DNA of 64,000 nucleotides from Cupriavidus basilensis (GTDB lineage: Bacteria; Pseudomonadota; Gammaproteobacteria; Burkholderiales; Burkholderiaceae): positions 930,001-994,000 of the forward strand of contig NZ_CP062804.1 of the NCBI RefSeq assembly GCF_008801925.2. The letters run 5' to 3'. Positions 33,988 to 43,247 of the stretch are shown one piece after another (position 1 is the first letter of the stretch; the number at the start of each line of letters is the position of its first letter). The notes beneath the pieces were generated by a model that was not told the DNA's origin, ran no database searches, and saw only the letters and a list, made by a program, of their open reading frames with translations. The position numbers and the translations under genes are program-made.

Positions 33988-34965
33988 TCAGGCGGCCATG
34001 GCCTTGCGGGCCGCGTCGGCAATCCGCGCCACGCTGGGCAGGTACGTGTACTCGAGCCTGGCCATCGGCACCACGGTGTCGTAGCCGGTGACGCGCTGCA
34101 CCGGCGCCGCCAGCGAGTACAGCCCCGCATCGGCGAGGTTCGCCGCGATCTCGGCACCGAAGCCGGCGCAGCGGGGCGCCTCGTGGACGATGACGCAGCG
34201 GCCCGTCCTGGTGACCGATTCCAGTATGGTGTCCATGTCGAGCGGCTTGAGCGTGGCGACGTCGATGACGGCGGCGGCGATGCCTTCGTCCAGCAGCAGG
34301 TCAGCCGCGGCGAGCGTTTCTTGCAGCATCGCCCCCCAGCTCACCAGCGTGATGTCGTCGCCGTCGCGCAGTGTGAAGCAGGTATCGAGCGGCAGCGCCT
34401 CGCCACTGTCCGGTACTTCCTCGCGGAACAGGCGGTAGAGCCGGGTGGGTTCGAGGAACACCACCGGGTCGGGGTCGCGCACGGCCGCCAGCAGCAGGCC
34501 ATAGGCACGCGCCGGGGTGGACGGTATCACCACCCGGATGCCGGGGATATGGGCAAACATCGCCTCGGGGCTTTCGGAGTGATGCTCCGGCGCATGGATG
34601 CCGGCGCCATAAGGCGAGCGCAACACCATCGGGCAGCTCAGCCTGCCGCGCGTGCGGTGGCGCAGGCGGCCGGCATGATTGATGATGTGGTCGATGGCCG
34701 GGTAGATAAAACCGGTGAACTGGATTTCCGCAACTGGCGCCAGCCCCATGGCCGCCATGCCGATCGCGGCCCCGGCGATACCGGACTCGGCCAGCGGCGT
34801 ATCGATCACGCGCTCCGCGCCAAAACGGGCTTGCAGCCCCGCCGTGGCGCGAAACACACCGCCATTCACGCCAATGTCCTCACCGAGCAGCACCACGCGC
34901 GGGTCGTGTTCCAGCGCATGAGCCAGCGCCTGGTTGACGGCTTCGACCAGATTGATTTCAGCCAT
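33988..34965 (-). CDS. 2-oxoacid dehydrogenase E1 component, beta subunit
   Basis: The 325-residue protein begins MAEINLVEAVNQALAHALEHD and has LLGEDIGVNGGVFRAT, IDTPLAESGIAGAAIGMA, EIQFTGFIYPAID and HIPGIRVVIPSTPARAYGLLLAA, all typical of E1 beta of pyruvate/branched-chain complexes. It shares the TPP site with E1 alpha. The ATG at 34965 overlaps the E1 alpha stop by 8 bases, which indicates coupled synthesis of the two subunits. The E2 gene follows after a 21-base gap. Confidence 0.92.
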   Translation of the reverse strand: MAEINLVEAVNQALAHALEHDPRVVLLGEDIGVNGGVFRATAGLQARFGAERVIDTPLAESGIAGAAIGMAAMGLAPVAEIQFTGFIYPAIDHIINHAGRLRHRTRGRLSCPMVLRSPYGAGIHAPEHHSESPEAMFAHIPGIRVVIPSTPARAYGLLLAAVRDPDPVVFLEPTRLYRLFREEVPDSGEALPLDTCFTLRDGDDITLVSWGAMLQETLAAADLLLDEGIAAAVIDVATLKPLDMDTILESVTRTGRCVIVHEAPRCAGFGAEIAANLADAGLYSLAAPVQRVTGYDTVVPMARLEYTYLPSVARIADAARKAMAA

Positions 34966-36073
34966 GATCCTGCTCGCTCTTGTCTTCGTTGTCCTTGCCC
35001 CGGGCACCCGGAGCAAAGCGATGCGCGGTCGCCACTTGCCCCGCCAGCGCCTTGGGCAGGCTGGCATACAGGTAATCGAACATCGCTGCCGTTTCCGGCA
35101 GGGGCGTTGCCAGGTAGGCCTGCACCGCGGCCGCCACTTGCGCCGCGCAATCCTTGGCAAGCGCGTCTTCGCGTGCCGCATCCCATGCGCCAAGCCGCAG
35201 CAGATAGTTGCGCAGCCTGGCCACCGGCTCCAGCAGCCAGTGCTGCCTGACCTGTTCGCTGTCGCGGTAGCGCGAGGCATCGTCCGCCGTGGTGTGGTCG
35301 CCAAGCCGGTAGGTGATCGCCTCGATCAGCGTGGCGCCGCCACCGCTGCGCGCCCGCTCCAGCGCGTCGAGCGTGAGCTGGCGCACCGCCACGACATCGT
35401 TGCCATCCACCTGCAGCCCAGGGATACCGGCCGCGATGGCCTTTTGCGCGAGCGTCTGCGCGGCGGTCTGCTGGCTGCGCGGCATGGAGATCGCCCACTG
35501 GTTGTTGTTGACGACCAGCACGAGCGGCGCATGCCAGGCGCCCGCCATATTCATGCCTTCGTAGAAATCGCCCTTTGACGTGCCGCCGTCCCCGAGCAGG
35601 CAAACCGCGGCGCGCGGCTCGCGGCGCAGCTTCATCGCGTAGGCGATGCCGGCAGCGTGGCAGACCTGGTTGCCGATAGGCACGCAGTTCGCAAAATCAT
35701 GCGGCGCCGCCGCGAACGCATTGCCGCGCTCGTCGCCACCCCAATACAGCAGGCTCTCGGTCATGGAGACGCCGCGCTGGAACTGCGCGGCGTGATCGCG
35801 GTAGGACGGCACGAGCACGTCCTGCGCGCGCATGGCGCTGGCAACGCCAACGCCGACAGCCTCCTGGCCAAGCGCCGAGGCGAACGTGCCGATCTGTCCG
35901 GTGCGCTGCAGCGCAATGGCCTTGAGGTCGAACTGGCGGGTGAGCACCATGGCCCGGTAGAGCGGGAAAAGGGCCTCTGGATCGAGCGCAAATGCAGGCA
36001 GCGCTTGGGTCGGCTCACCTTGTGGATCGAGAAACTGCGTGTACTCGATGTCGAATGTCGCGACGGTCGCCAT
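34958..36073 (-). CDS. 2-oxoacid dehydrogenase E1 component, alpha subunit
   Basis: I start at ATG 36073 (MATVATFDIEYTQF). The 371-residue protein has the TPP-binding motif GDGGTSKGDFYEGMNMAGA through VNNNQWAISMP. It also has YRDHAAQFQRGVSM and TYRLGDHTTADDASRYR, the phosphorylation-loop region typical of this family. It decarboxylates a 2-oxoacid and passes the acyl group to lipoyl E2. The alpha/beta architecture is that of pyruvate dehydrogenase of the PdhA/PdhB kind or branched-chain dehydrogenase; sequence alone does not separate them. Confidence 0.92.
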   Translation of the reverse strand: MATVATFDIEYTQFLDPQGEPTQALPAFALDPEALFPLYRAMVLTRQFDLKAIALQRTGQIGTFASALGQEAVGVGVASAMRAQDVLVPSYRDHAAQFQRGVSMTESLLYWGGDERGNAFAAAPHDFANCVPIGNQVCHAAGIAYAMKLRREPRAAVCLLGDGGTSKGDFYEGMNMAGAWHAPLVLVVNNNQWAISMPRSQQTAAQTLAQKAIAAGIPGLQVDGNDVVAVRQLTLDALERARSGGGATLIEAITYRLGDHTTADDASRYRDSEQVRQHWLLEPVARLRNYLLRLGAWDAAREDALAKDCAAQVAAAVQAYLATPLPETAAMFDYLYASLPKALAGQVATAHRFAPGARGKDNEDKSEQDHG

Positions 36074-36201
36074 GCTATGCCCTTTATTCTTGTGTTCCAG
36101 TCGTTGCACTGGGGGCTGTCTTCTCGTCTTTTTTCTCTTCTTCTTTTCTTTTGTGCGCGCCCCGGATCATGGAGCCGCAACGCGCACGCTGCACCTGCCT
36201 G

Positions 36202-36522
36202 TCAATGCTTGGGGCCCTTCATCGCCTCGGCTTCCCTGGCCGCCATCCGCTCCTCGCCGGCCTCGATCGGATCCATGGCCTCGTCCACCGAAGCCGCCGC
36301 GCGCTCGGCGTCCGCGTTGGCTTCTTCGGCAGGGGATTCGAAGTCTTCGTCCTCGATGCTTGGCGGCCTCAGCATATCCTCGAGCATGGCGGCTAGCTCA
36401 GGTGTATCCCATGGCGCACTGCGCTGCTTTTTCCGCTTGATGTAGTGCCTGACTTCCGCATCCTGTTCCGGGGTCAGGGGAAGACCACGAAAGGTGCTTT
36501 GAGGGCCATTGGCGTCCATCAT
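36202..36522 (-). CDS. Small acidic hypothetical protein
   Basis: The 106-residue protein (MMDANGPQSTFRGLPLTPEQD...) is highly acidic, with a basic segment HYIKRKKQRSAPWD followed by ELAAMLEDMLRPPSIEDEDFESP. It has no signal peptide or membrane segment. A second ATG directly follows the first. It lies upstream of the E1 alpha gene on the same strand, separated by 128 bases. Codon pattern and composition look like a real gene, but I recognise no family. Confidence 0.55.
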   Translation of the reverse strand: MMDANGPQSTFRGLPLTPEQDAEVRHYIKRKKQRSAPWDTPELAAMLEDMLRPPSIEDEDFESPAEEANADAERAAASVDEAMDPIEAGEERMAAREAEAMKGPKH

Positions 36523-36779
36523 GGCGCTCCGGAGGGTTGTCTCGTTTTCAGTGTAGCCCTAACCCCATTGCAATGGTTGGGGCGATCGCGGGAATTGACG
36601 GGACCACGCGGAGACACGCTTCAGGCTTGCCGCAGCAGCCAAAACCTCAACTTGCCGTCAGGCTGGTCGATATCCAATGGGGGGAGTGGCGAAAAGGTCG
36701 CTACGCCTGACAAGCGCCCGCTCAGGGAACAAACCTGACGGAACACTGCCCGGCACAGGTGTTGGCCGGGCCATGATCC

Positions 36780-38432
36780 ATGGGCGCGCCGTTCGATAGG
36801 ACAAGATCCGGATTTCCGGCGGTATCTGAGAGGATGAAAGTGGGAGACACGGACGACACCTGCGCAAGACTGGCAGCCGCGCTCGATGGCGGCTTGCTCC
36901 GGCCGGCATTCCAGCCATTGATCTGCTTCGAAACCGGCGCCATCGTCGGCTTCGAGGTGCTCGCCCGCTGGACGGACCCTGCAACGGGCCCGGTTTCCCC
37001 CGTTACCTTTATATCGATCGCGGAGTCGTGCGGGCTTATCGATCGCCTGACTTCCCATATCGTGCGCACGGCGTGCGCGCAGGCCGTGGGCTGGGGCCAG
37101 GGCTTTGTGCTGGCGTTTAACGTGTCTCCGGTGCAATTGCGCGACAAGGCGGTCGTCGCGCTGATCGCGGACGCCGTCACGCAGACGGGATTCCCGCTGG
37201 AGCGCATACAGATCGAAATCACCGAGGGCGCCATGGAGACGGATGTGGAGCTCGCGCGTGCCATCATCGACGATCTGAAGGCGCTCGGCATCGGTATCGC
37301 GCTGGACGACTTTGGCACCGGCTATGCCAGCCTGACACGCCTGCATGCCCTGCCATTCGACGAGATCAAGATCGATGCCAGCTTTGTGCGCGGCATGCTC
37401 GACGACCAGGAGTGTCGCCGGATCGTGACGGCGATCGTGGGGCTGGGCCACAGCATCGGCATGCGTGTCGTCGCGGAAGGCGTGGAGCGCGAAGAGCATG
37501 CCACGATACTGCGCAAGCTGGGATGCGACATCGGCCAGGGATGGCTGTGGGCACGGGCGCTGCAACCGGAGTGGATTCCCGCGCTGATCCAGCGGCTTGG
37601 CTTGCGCGCGCCGGAGCCGCGGCCGTTGGACCGTTCGCCGTATCAGCGCCTGCATCAGCTGGAGGCGCTTTATGTCGGCGCGCCAGTCGGCCTGTGCTTC
37701 CTGGACACGCGCTTGCGGCATGTGCATGTCAACGGGCGCTATGCGGAAATGTTCGGCACCCAGGCGGACGCCCTTGTCGGCGCCCAGCTCTGCGCGGCCT
37801 GCATGTCCGAAGCCGGCAGATCGGTCTGCTCGCTGGCGCATGCCGTGCTTGCCATGGAGACGCACTCTCCGATGGAGCGCGAGATTGCCGCGAACGGCGA
37901 GGTCTACCTGGTGGTCGGCCAGCGCGTCAACGATGACATCGGGGACGTGATTGGCGTCTCCCTCGTTGCCATTGGCATCTCGGCGCGCAAACGGGCCGAG
38001 CTGGCCTTGCGGGAAAGCGAGGAGCATTTCCGCTGCTCGGTCGAGCTGAGCCCCCATATTGCGTGGGCGGCGGACCCTGATGGCACGCTGTGCTATATCA
38101 GCCCGAACTTCCGCGACAGCGCAGGGTGCGCCATGCAGGACCGCATCGACGCCTGGCGTGCCACGGTCCATCCTGATGACCAGTTGCGCATCCGGGCAGA
38201 GTGGCTTGCCTGGATCCCGAGCGGCCAGCCATTCGCGACCCGGTTCCGCATCCAGTGGCCGGACGGCAGCTGGCGCCACATGCTGAGCCGTGCCCAGCCG
38301 CATATCGGTGCGAATGGCGCGATCGATCGCTGGTATGGCGTCGTCAGCGATATCAGCGCGCAAGCCGGCATGAAGCTGCGGATCGCGGATCTTGAGGACC
38401 AGGTTCGTGCCCTGATGGCGCCCGTGGCATAG
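36780..38432 (+). CDS. EAL-domain protein with C-terminal PAS domains, c-di-GMP phosphodiesterase
   Basis: The 550-residue protein starts with the EAL domain (about 30-270): EVLARW at 59, FNVSPVQL, IEITEGAM, DDFGTGYASL, EIKID, VAEGVE and IGQGWLWA, all consistent with an active phosphodiesterase. Two PAS-like domains follow, one around LEALYVGAPVGLCFLDTRLRHVHVN and one around FRCSVELSPHIAWAADPDGTLCYISPNF with PDGSWRHMLSRAQPHI. Most such proteins have PAS first, so the order is reversed. Sensing by the PAS part could control the enzyme. An in-frame ATG at 36834 is an alternative start. No GGDEF domain is present. Confidence 0.88.
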   Translation: MGAPFDRTRSGFPAVSERMKVGDTDDTCARLAAALDGGLLRPAFQPLICFETGAIVGFEVLARWTDPATGPVSPVTFISIAESCGLIDRLTSHIVRTACAQAVGWGQGFVLAFNVSPVQLRDKAVVALIADAVTQTGFPLERIQIEITEGAMETDVELARAIIDDLKALGIGIALDDFGTGYASLTRLHALPFDEIKIDASFVRGMLDDQECRRIVTAIVGLGHSIGMRVVAEGVEREEHATILRKLGCDIGQGWLWARALQPEWIPALIQRLGLRAPEPRPLDRSPYQRLHQLEALYVGAPVGLCFLDTRLRHVHVNGRYAEMFGTQADALVGAQLCAACMSEAGRSVCSLAHAVLAMETHSPMEREIAANGEVYLVVGQRVNDDIGDVIGVSLVAIGISARKRAELALRESEEHFRCSVELSPHIAWAADPDGTLCYISPNFRDSAGCAMQDRIDAWRATVHPDDQLRIRAEWLAWIPSGQPFATRFRIQWPDGSWRHMLSRAQPHIGANGAIDRWYGVVSDISAQAGMKLRIADLEDQVRALMAPVA

Positions 38433-38481
38433 CAATCACTCGGGCCGGCTGCCATGGCGGCTGGATAGCATCGCAGCAGCT

Positions 38482-38991
38482 TCAGATCGGAAACTGCGTC
38501 GTCGACAGCACCTGCTTGAGCACCATGAACGAGCGTATCTGGCGGACCCCCGGCAGATACAGCAGTTGCTCCGCATGGAGGCGATTGAAGCTCTCGCTGT
38601 CCTTGGTGCGCAGCATCATGAAGTAGTCGAACTCGCCCGTCACCACGTGGCACTCCATGCAGCCGGAGACCTGCTGGGCGGCCTTCTCGAACTCGGAGAA
38701 GGATTCCGGCGTGGACCGGTCCAGCACCACGCCGATCATCACCAGCATCCCCGCGTCCAGCGCGGCCGGGTTCAGCAGCGCCACGATCCCGCGAATCAGC
38801 CCGAGTTCCTTGAGCCGCTCCACGCGCCGCAGGCAGGCTGGCGGGCTCAGGCTGACTTTGGCTGCCAGCGCCACATTCGAGATGGACGCGTCGCGCTGGA
38901 GCGTGCGCAGGATGGCTTTATCGGTGCGATCCAATGCCTCGGAATGCGGCACGGGGTGCTCGGTTTTGGTGCGCAATTTTGTTTCGTCCAT
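38482..38991 (-). CDS. acdR: Lrp/AsnC family regulator of acdS
   Basis: The 169-residue protein has the Lrp winged helix (LDRTDKAILRTLQRDASISNVALAAKVSLSPPACLRRVERLKELGLI) and the C-terminal RAM domain (MLVMIGVVLDR, SGCMECHVVTGEFDYFMMLRTKD). It is divergent from the ACC deaminase gene at 39241 with 249 bp between. In many beta- and gammaproteobacteria AcdR, an Lrp-type protein divergent from acdS, activates acdS in response to ACC. The pairing makes the symbol reasonable. Confidence 0.88.
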   Translation of the reverse strand: MDETKLRTKTEHPVPHSEALDRTDKAILRTLQRDASISNVALAAKVSLSPPACLRRVERLKELGLIRGIVALLNPAALDAGMLVMIGVVLDRSTPESFSEFEKAAQQVSGCMECHVVTGEFDYFMMLRTKDSESFNRLHAEQLLYLPGVRQIRSFMVLKQVLSTTQFPI

Positions 38992-39117
38992 GATGCTTTA
39001 TAAAAAACAAAACAGTAAAAACAGGTGCCATGAATTTTTTATAGTGCATAAATGGATTGATATTTGCAACCATGTTTCGCGCCTTTTTTTCTAGGATTGA
39101 GTCCGTCGCAGCATCAA

Positions 39118-39156
39118 CGAAAGGTGGCGCCGAAAGGTGGCGCCGAAAGGTGGCTC
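39118..39156. repeat. 13-bp tandem repeat, 3 copies, before acdS
   Basis: Units CGAAAGGTGGCGC, CGAAAGGTGGCGC and CGAAAGGTGGCTC are contiguous in the acdR-acdS intergenic region, about 85 bp before the acdS start. Confidence 0.75.
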
Positions 39157-39240
39157 CACATGCCAGTGTTCTTCGCCAGCCTTGATGCCTGGATCCCCGC
39201 TCTTAACCCGAGTCATCCAAGAAACCCAGGAGTTGCCAGC

Positions 39241-40257
39241 ATGAATCTCAAACGCTTTCCCCGCCACCAGCTGACGTTCGGCCCCACGCCCATCCAGCCG
39301 CTCAAGCGCCTGAGCGCGCATCTCGGCGGCAAGGTCGACCTCTATGCCAAGCGTGAGGACTGCAACAGCGGCCTGGCGTTTGGCGGCAACAAGACGCGCA
39401 AGCTCGAATACATCATTCCGGACGCGCTCGCCCAGGGGTGTGACACGCTCGTCTCCATCGGCGGCATCCAGTCCAACCAGACGCGCCAGGTGGCTGCCGT
39501 GGCGGCGCATCTCGGCCTGAAGTGCGTGCTGGTGCAGGAGGACTGGGTGAACTACTCCGATGCCGTCTATGACCGCGTTGGCAATATCCAGATGTCCCGC
39601 ATCATGGGCGCGGACGTGCGCCTGGTCAGCGATGGCTTCGATATCGGGATCCGCAAGAGCTGGGAAGAGGCCATGGAGAGCGTGCGCCAGGCGGGCGGCA
39701 AGCCCTACCCGATCCCCGCAGGGTGTTCCGAGCATCCGCTGGGCGGCCTGGGCTTTGTCGGTTTTGCGGAAGAAGTGCGCGCACAGGAAGCCGAGCTCGG
39801 TTTCAGGTTCGACTATGTCGTGGTCTGCTCGGTGACCGGCAGCACGCAGGCTGGCATGGTGGTCGGCTTTGCCGCCGATGGCCGGGCCAACCGTGTGATC
39901 GGCATTGACGCATCGGCCAAGCCGGCGCAGACCCGGGCGCAGATCCTGCGCATTGCCCGCAACACCGCGCATCTGGTCGACCTCGGCCGCGATATCACCG
40001 ACGACGACGTGGTGCTCGACACGCGCTACGGCGGGCCGGAGTATGGCTTGCCATCCGATGAGACGCTCGAAGCCATCCGGATGAGTGCCAAGCTCGAAGG
40101 CATGATGACCGATCCGGTCTACGAAGGGAAATCGATGCAGGGCATGATCGACATGGTTCGCCGCGGCGAATTTCCGGAAGGCGCCAAGGTGCTCTACGCC
40201 CACCTGGGCGGTGCCCCGGCGCTGAGCGCTTATAGCTTCCTGTTCCGCAACGGCTGA
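39241..40257 (+). CDS. acdS: 1-aminocyclopropane-1-carboxylate deaminase
   Basis: The 338-residue PLP enzyme matches AcdS throughout: [19 protein letters not shown], Lys51 in [48 protein letters not shown] and [19 protein letters not shown]. The specificity residues Glu295 (in VYEGKSM) and Leu322 (in AHLGG) are present, which separate true ACC deaminases from D-cysteine desulfhydrases. It cleaves ACC to 2-oxobutanoate and ammonia, lowering plant ethylene. The ATG at 39241 follows AGGAG. acdR is divergent, as usual. Confidence 0.95.
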   Translation: MNLKRFPRHQLTFGPTPIQPLKRLSAHLGGKVDLYAKREDCNSGLAFGGNKTRKLEYIIPDALAQGCDTLVSIGGIQSNQTRQVAAVAAHLGLKCVLVQEDWVNYSDAVYDRVGNIQMSRIMGADVRLVSDGFDIGIRKSWEEAMESVRQAGGKPYPIPAGCSEHPLGGLGFVGFAEEVRAQEAELGFRFDYVVVCSVTGSTQAGMVVGFAADGRANRVIGIDASAKPAQTRAQILRIARNTAHLVDLGRDITDDDVVLDTRYGGPEYGLPSDETLEAIRMSAKLEGMMTDPVYEGKSMQGMIDMVRRGEFPEGAKVLYAHLGGAPALSAYSFLFRNG

Positions 40258-40336
40258 GCCCGCGCGCCTGGCTGCCCCCTGATGCCGGTGGTGCAACGCC
40301 GGCATCGGGGCTCGCTCGTCCGGCAAAGCCTCCCGT

Positions 40337-40366
40337 CATCAAGCTCCATCAAGCCACATCAAGCCG
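40337..40366. repeat. 10-bp tandem repeat, 3 copies
   Basis: Units CATCAAGCTC, CATCAAGCCA and CATCAAGCCG lie at the 3' end of the LysR gene, overlapping its last codons and stop. Confidence 0.6.
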
Positions 40367-41261
40367 CGGTCAACTGGCGCAGTGCTTCCAGCAGCTTGAC
40401 CGCGGGGCCGGGCAGGATGCCCTGGCGCCGCCGGAAGGCCGTCAGCGTACGCGTGCCGACCCCGCCGGGAATGTCCAGAATGTCGATCACGCCGGCCTTG
40501 CGCTCGGCCTCCACCATCGGCTCGGCCATCCAGCTCAGAAAGCCGGATTGCGCGACCAGGCTCTTCAGCGCGGTCACCGAACGTGTCTCCACCACGATGT
40601 TCGGCAGGCCCAGCCCCTGCGCCGCAAACACCTGCCGCATGTGCTCGAACGGCCCGGTGCCCCGGGGCGGGATGGCCCATTGCTGCTCAAGGGTATCGGC
40701 CAGGGTCAGTGCCGGCTTGCGCCGCAGCGGGTGGCCCGGCGCTGCCACCACGTAGCTGCGGTCCTCCCACCGGCAGTCGGCAATGGCCTCGATCTCGTCG
40801 GTGTCCGGCGCGCAGATGCTGAGCGCCAGGTCGATCTCATGCCGGATCAGGCTTTGCGCCAGCCGGTCCCACACGCCCTCCGTAATCTCCACGCGCAGGT
40901 TCGGCCACGCCTTGGTGACCCGGCCAACCGCCAGCGGCAGCACCAGGCTGGCGATGCTGCCCACCGCGCCCACCTTGATGGTGCCCTTGGCCAGGCCGCG
41001 CATGGCATCGATCTCCTCACGCGCGTGCTCGGCCTCGCGCTGCAGCAGCGTGGCATGGGGGAGCAGGGCGCTGCCCACCGCGGTGAGCTGCATGCCCTTG
41101 GTGTGCCGCTCGAACAGCGGTGCGCCAAGCTCGTCCTCCAGCCGCTTGATGGTGCGGCTTAGTGCGGGCTGGGTCACGTGCAGCGCGTCGGCGGCCCGGC
41201 CCAGGCTGCCGCTGGCGACGATGGTGGTGAAGGCCTTGAGCTGGCGCAGATCAAAAGTCAT
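40359..41261 (-). CDS. LysR family transcriptional regulator
   Basis: The start is ATG 41261 (MTFDLRQLKAFTTIVASGSL). The 300-residue protein has the LysR HTH (GSLGRAADALHVTQPALSRTIKRLEDELGAPLFERHTKGMQLTAVG) and the periplasmic-binding-like effector domain (IKVGAVGSIASLVLPLAVGRV, SLIRHEIDLALSICAP). It is divergent from the benzoylformate-decarboxylase-like gene with 135 bp between, in which an inverted repeat lies (41274-41294), so it probably controls the 41.4-48.3 kb cluster. A much longer frame continues upstream, antisense to that cluster; it is not a gene. Confidence 0.92.
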   Translation of the reverse strand: MTFDLRQLKAFTTIVASGSLGRAADALHVTQPALSRTIKRLEDELGAPLFERHTKGMQLTAVGSALLPHATLLQREAEHAREEIDAMRGLAKGTIKVGAVGSIASLVLPLAVGRVTKAWPNLRVEITEGVWDRLAQSLIRHEIDLALSICAPDTDEIEAIADCRWEDRSYVVAAPGHPLRRKPALTLADTLEQQWAIPPRGTGPFEHMRQVFAAQGLGLPNIVVETRSVTALKSLVAQSGFLSWMAEPMVEAERKAGVIDILDIPGGVGTRTLTAFRRRQGILPGPAVKLLEALRQLTAA

Positions 41262-41273
41262 GCACAAAAGTAA

Positions 41274-41294
41274 TGCCTTTTGGCCAAAAAGGCA
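41274..41294. promoter_or_regulatory. Candidate LysR operator between regulator and mdlC-like gene
   Basis: A 21-bp near-perfect inverted repeat has arms TGCCTTTT and AAAAGGCA around GGCC. It lies 13 bp from the regulator's start codon, at a typical distance for a LysR recognition site. Confidence 0.5.
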
Positions 41295-41396
41295 ATATTC
41301 AATTAAGGGTCGGGCTCGCATACATTGGGCACCAGGCACGCACTGGCCTTGATTGGGCCAGGCGTTCCAGCGAATGCATCGACGGGAGAGATTGGC

Positions 41397-43028
41397 ATGA
41401 CCGGTAGCACGACAACCGTGGCGGGCGCCGCGCGTAACGCAACCAGCGCAACCAGCGCAACCAGCACCGTGCGCGACGCCGTGATCGACCTGCTGCGCCA
41501 GCTTGGCATCACTTCGGTGTTTGCCAATCCTGGCTCGACCGAGTTGCCGATGTTCCGGGATTTCCCCGCCGACTTCCGCTACGTGCTCGGGCTGCAGGAG
41601 GCGGTGGTGGTGGGCATGGCCGATGGTTTTGCGCAGGCCAGCCGCAATGCGTCGCTGGTCAACCTGCATTCGGCGGCTGGCGTGGGCAACGCCATGGGCA
41701 ATATCTTCACCGCGTTCAAGAACCGCACGCCGATGATCGTCACGGCGGGCCAGCAGGCGCGCTCGATCCTGCCGTTCGATCCCTTCCTGTCGTCTGCCCA
41801 GGCCACCGAGCTGGCCAAGCCCTACGTCAAGTGGAGCATCGAGCCGGCGCGCGCCGCGGATGTGCCGCTGGCCATCGCACGCGCCTATTACGTGGCGATG
41901 CAGGAGCCGCGTGGCCCCGTGCTGGTCTCGATCCCGGTGGACGACTGGGACCAGCCGGCGGAGCGCGTGGCCGCGCGCACGGTGAGCCATACGGTGCGGC
42001 CGGACCCGGAGGCGATTGCGCGCGTTGGCGTGGCGCTGGATGCCTGTGAGCGGCCTGCCTTTGTCGTCGGCGGGCAGGTCGACCGCGCCGGCGCATGGGA
42101 CGACGTGGTACGCCTGGCCGAGACGCACAATGCGCGCGTCTATGTGGCACCGATGTCCGGTCGCTGCGCGTTCCCGGAAGACCATCGCCTGTTCGCCGGT
42201 TTCCTGCCCGCCATGCGCGAGAAGATCGTCGGCCTGCTGGGCGGGCACGACCTGATCCTGGTGCTGGGCGCGCCGGCCTTTACCTATCATGTGGAAGGCG
42301 CTGGCCCGCACGTGCCGCAGGGTGCCACGCTGTATCAGCTGATCGACGATCCCGCCATCGCCGCCTGGACGCCGGTGGGCGCATCGGTGGTGGGCAATAT
42401 CCGGCTCGGCGTGCTTGACCTGCTGGCGCGGCCCGCGCCCAGGGCGCGCCCGCTGCCTGCTCCGCGCCAGCCGCGTGCGCGTGCCGAACCGACGCGGCTG
42501 ATGTCCACCGCCTATGTGCTCCAGACCCTGGCCGAGGTGCGCAACGCCGCCGACATCGTGGTGGAAGAAGCGCCCAGCGCGCGTCCCGTCATGCAGGGCT
42601 ACCTGCCGTTCACGCAAAGCGGCACCTTCTACACCATGGATAGCGGTGGCCTGGGCTACGGCATGCCCGCCGCCGTTGGCGTGGCGCTGGCGCGGCCGGG
42701 GGCGCGCGTCATCGCGCTGATCGGCGACGGCTCCAGCATGTACGCGATCCAGGCCATCTGGAGCGCGGTCCAGCTCAAGCTGCCGATCACCTTCGTGATC
42801 CTCAACAACGCGCGCTACGCCGCGCTGCAGGACTTCGCGCCAGAGTTTGGCTTTGCCCCGGCCGATCCGGTGCAGGGCACGGACCTGCCGGGGATCGATT
42901 TCGTGGCGCTGGCCAAGGGGATGGGTTGCGAAGGCGTGCGGGTGCGCGACGCTGAGCGATTGCGCGATGCCCTGGCCGACGCGTTGCGCTCGCCAACGGC
43001 GATGCTGGTGGAGGTTGAGGTGGCATGA
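41397..43028 (+). CDS. mdlC: Benzoylformate decarboxylase-like thiamine diphosphate enzyme
   Basis: The 543-residue protein parallels the benzoylformate decarboxylase of the mandelate pathway. FANPGSTELPMFRDFP has Ser47, LGLQEAVVVGMADGFAQASR has Glu68 and LVNLHSAAGVGNAMG has His91. These equal Ser26, Glu47 and His70 of the Pseudomonas enzyme. APAFTYH and the ThDP motif GDGSSMYAIQAIWSAVQLKLP then ILNN complete the site. It decarboxylates an aromatic 2-oxoacid to an aldehyde, the substrate of the next gene. The N-terminus carries a 9-bp coding repeat (41439-41465, Ala-Thr-Ser). The ATG at 41397 follows GGGAGAG. Substrate range is not certain. Confidence 0.85.
   Translation: MTGSTTTVAGAARNATSATSATSTVRDAVIDLLRQLGITSVFANPGSTELPMFRDFPADFRYVLGLQEAVVVGMADGFAQASRNASLVNLHSAAGVGNAMGNIFTAFKNRTPMIVTAGQQARSILPFDPFLSSAQATELAKPYVKWSIEPARAADVPLAIARAYYVAMQEPRGPVLVSIPVDDWDQPAERVAARTVSHTVRPDPEAIARVGVALDACERPAFVVGGQVDRAGAWDDVVRLAETHNARVYVAPMSGRCAFPEDHRLFAGFLPAMREKIVGLLGGHDLILVLGAPAFTYHVEGAGPHVPQGATLYQLIDDPAIAAWTPVGASVVGNIRLGVLDLLARPAPRARPLPAPRQPRARAEPTRLMSTAYVLQTLAEVRNAADIVVEEAPSARPVMQGYLPFTQSGTFYTMDSGGLGYGMPAAVGVALARPGARVIALIGDGSSMYAIQAIWSAVQLKLPITFVILNNARYAALQDFAPEFGFAPADPVQGTDLPGIDFVALAKGMGCEGVRVRDAERLRDALADALRSPTAMLVEVEVA
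41439..41465. repeat. 9-bp coding repeat, 3 copies
   Basis: GCAACCAGC occurs three times in a row, coding Ala-Thr-Ser repeats in the N-terminal extension of the decarboxylase, before the conserved domain starts. Confidence 0.7.
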
Positions 43029-43096
43029 GTACTGAGGCAAAGGCCGAAGCCAACAGGATGCGCCAGCGCCGTCTGCAATGACGACGGCCGTTACTG

Positions 43097-43135
43097 CCTC
43101 TCCCCTCATGGGGAGAGGGCTGGGGAGAGGGGCGG
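43097..43135. repeat. REP-like hairpin between mdlC-like and aldehyde dehydrogenase genes
   Basis: CCTCTCCCC (43097-43105), loop TCAT and GGGGAGAGG (43110-43118) form a perfect 9-bp stem, followed by GCTGGGGAGAGGGGC, a third related arm. This CTCTCCCC/GGGGAGAGG form is widespread as a repetitive extragenic palindrome in Burkholderiales. It may modulate expression inside the operon. Confidence 0.6.
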
Positions 43136-43247
43136 TTTGGCTAGGAGCCACTCGAAGCGAAGCCAATGGCTTCTTCCGCGTACAGAAATCCCTCCCGCAA
43201 GCGCAGAGCGAAGCAAACCGCAGGCAAGCAAAACCAAGGAGACAAGA

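Noticed and set aside
36563..36580. Palindrome CCATTGCAATGG as a terminator after the small acidic gene
   Set aside because: The stem is short, there is no T-run, and it lies upstream, not downstream, of the minus-strand gene, so I did not annotate it.
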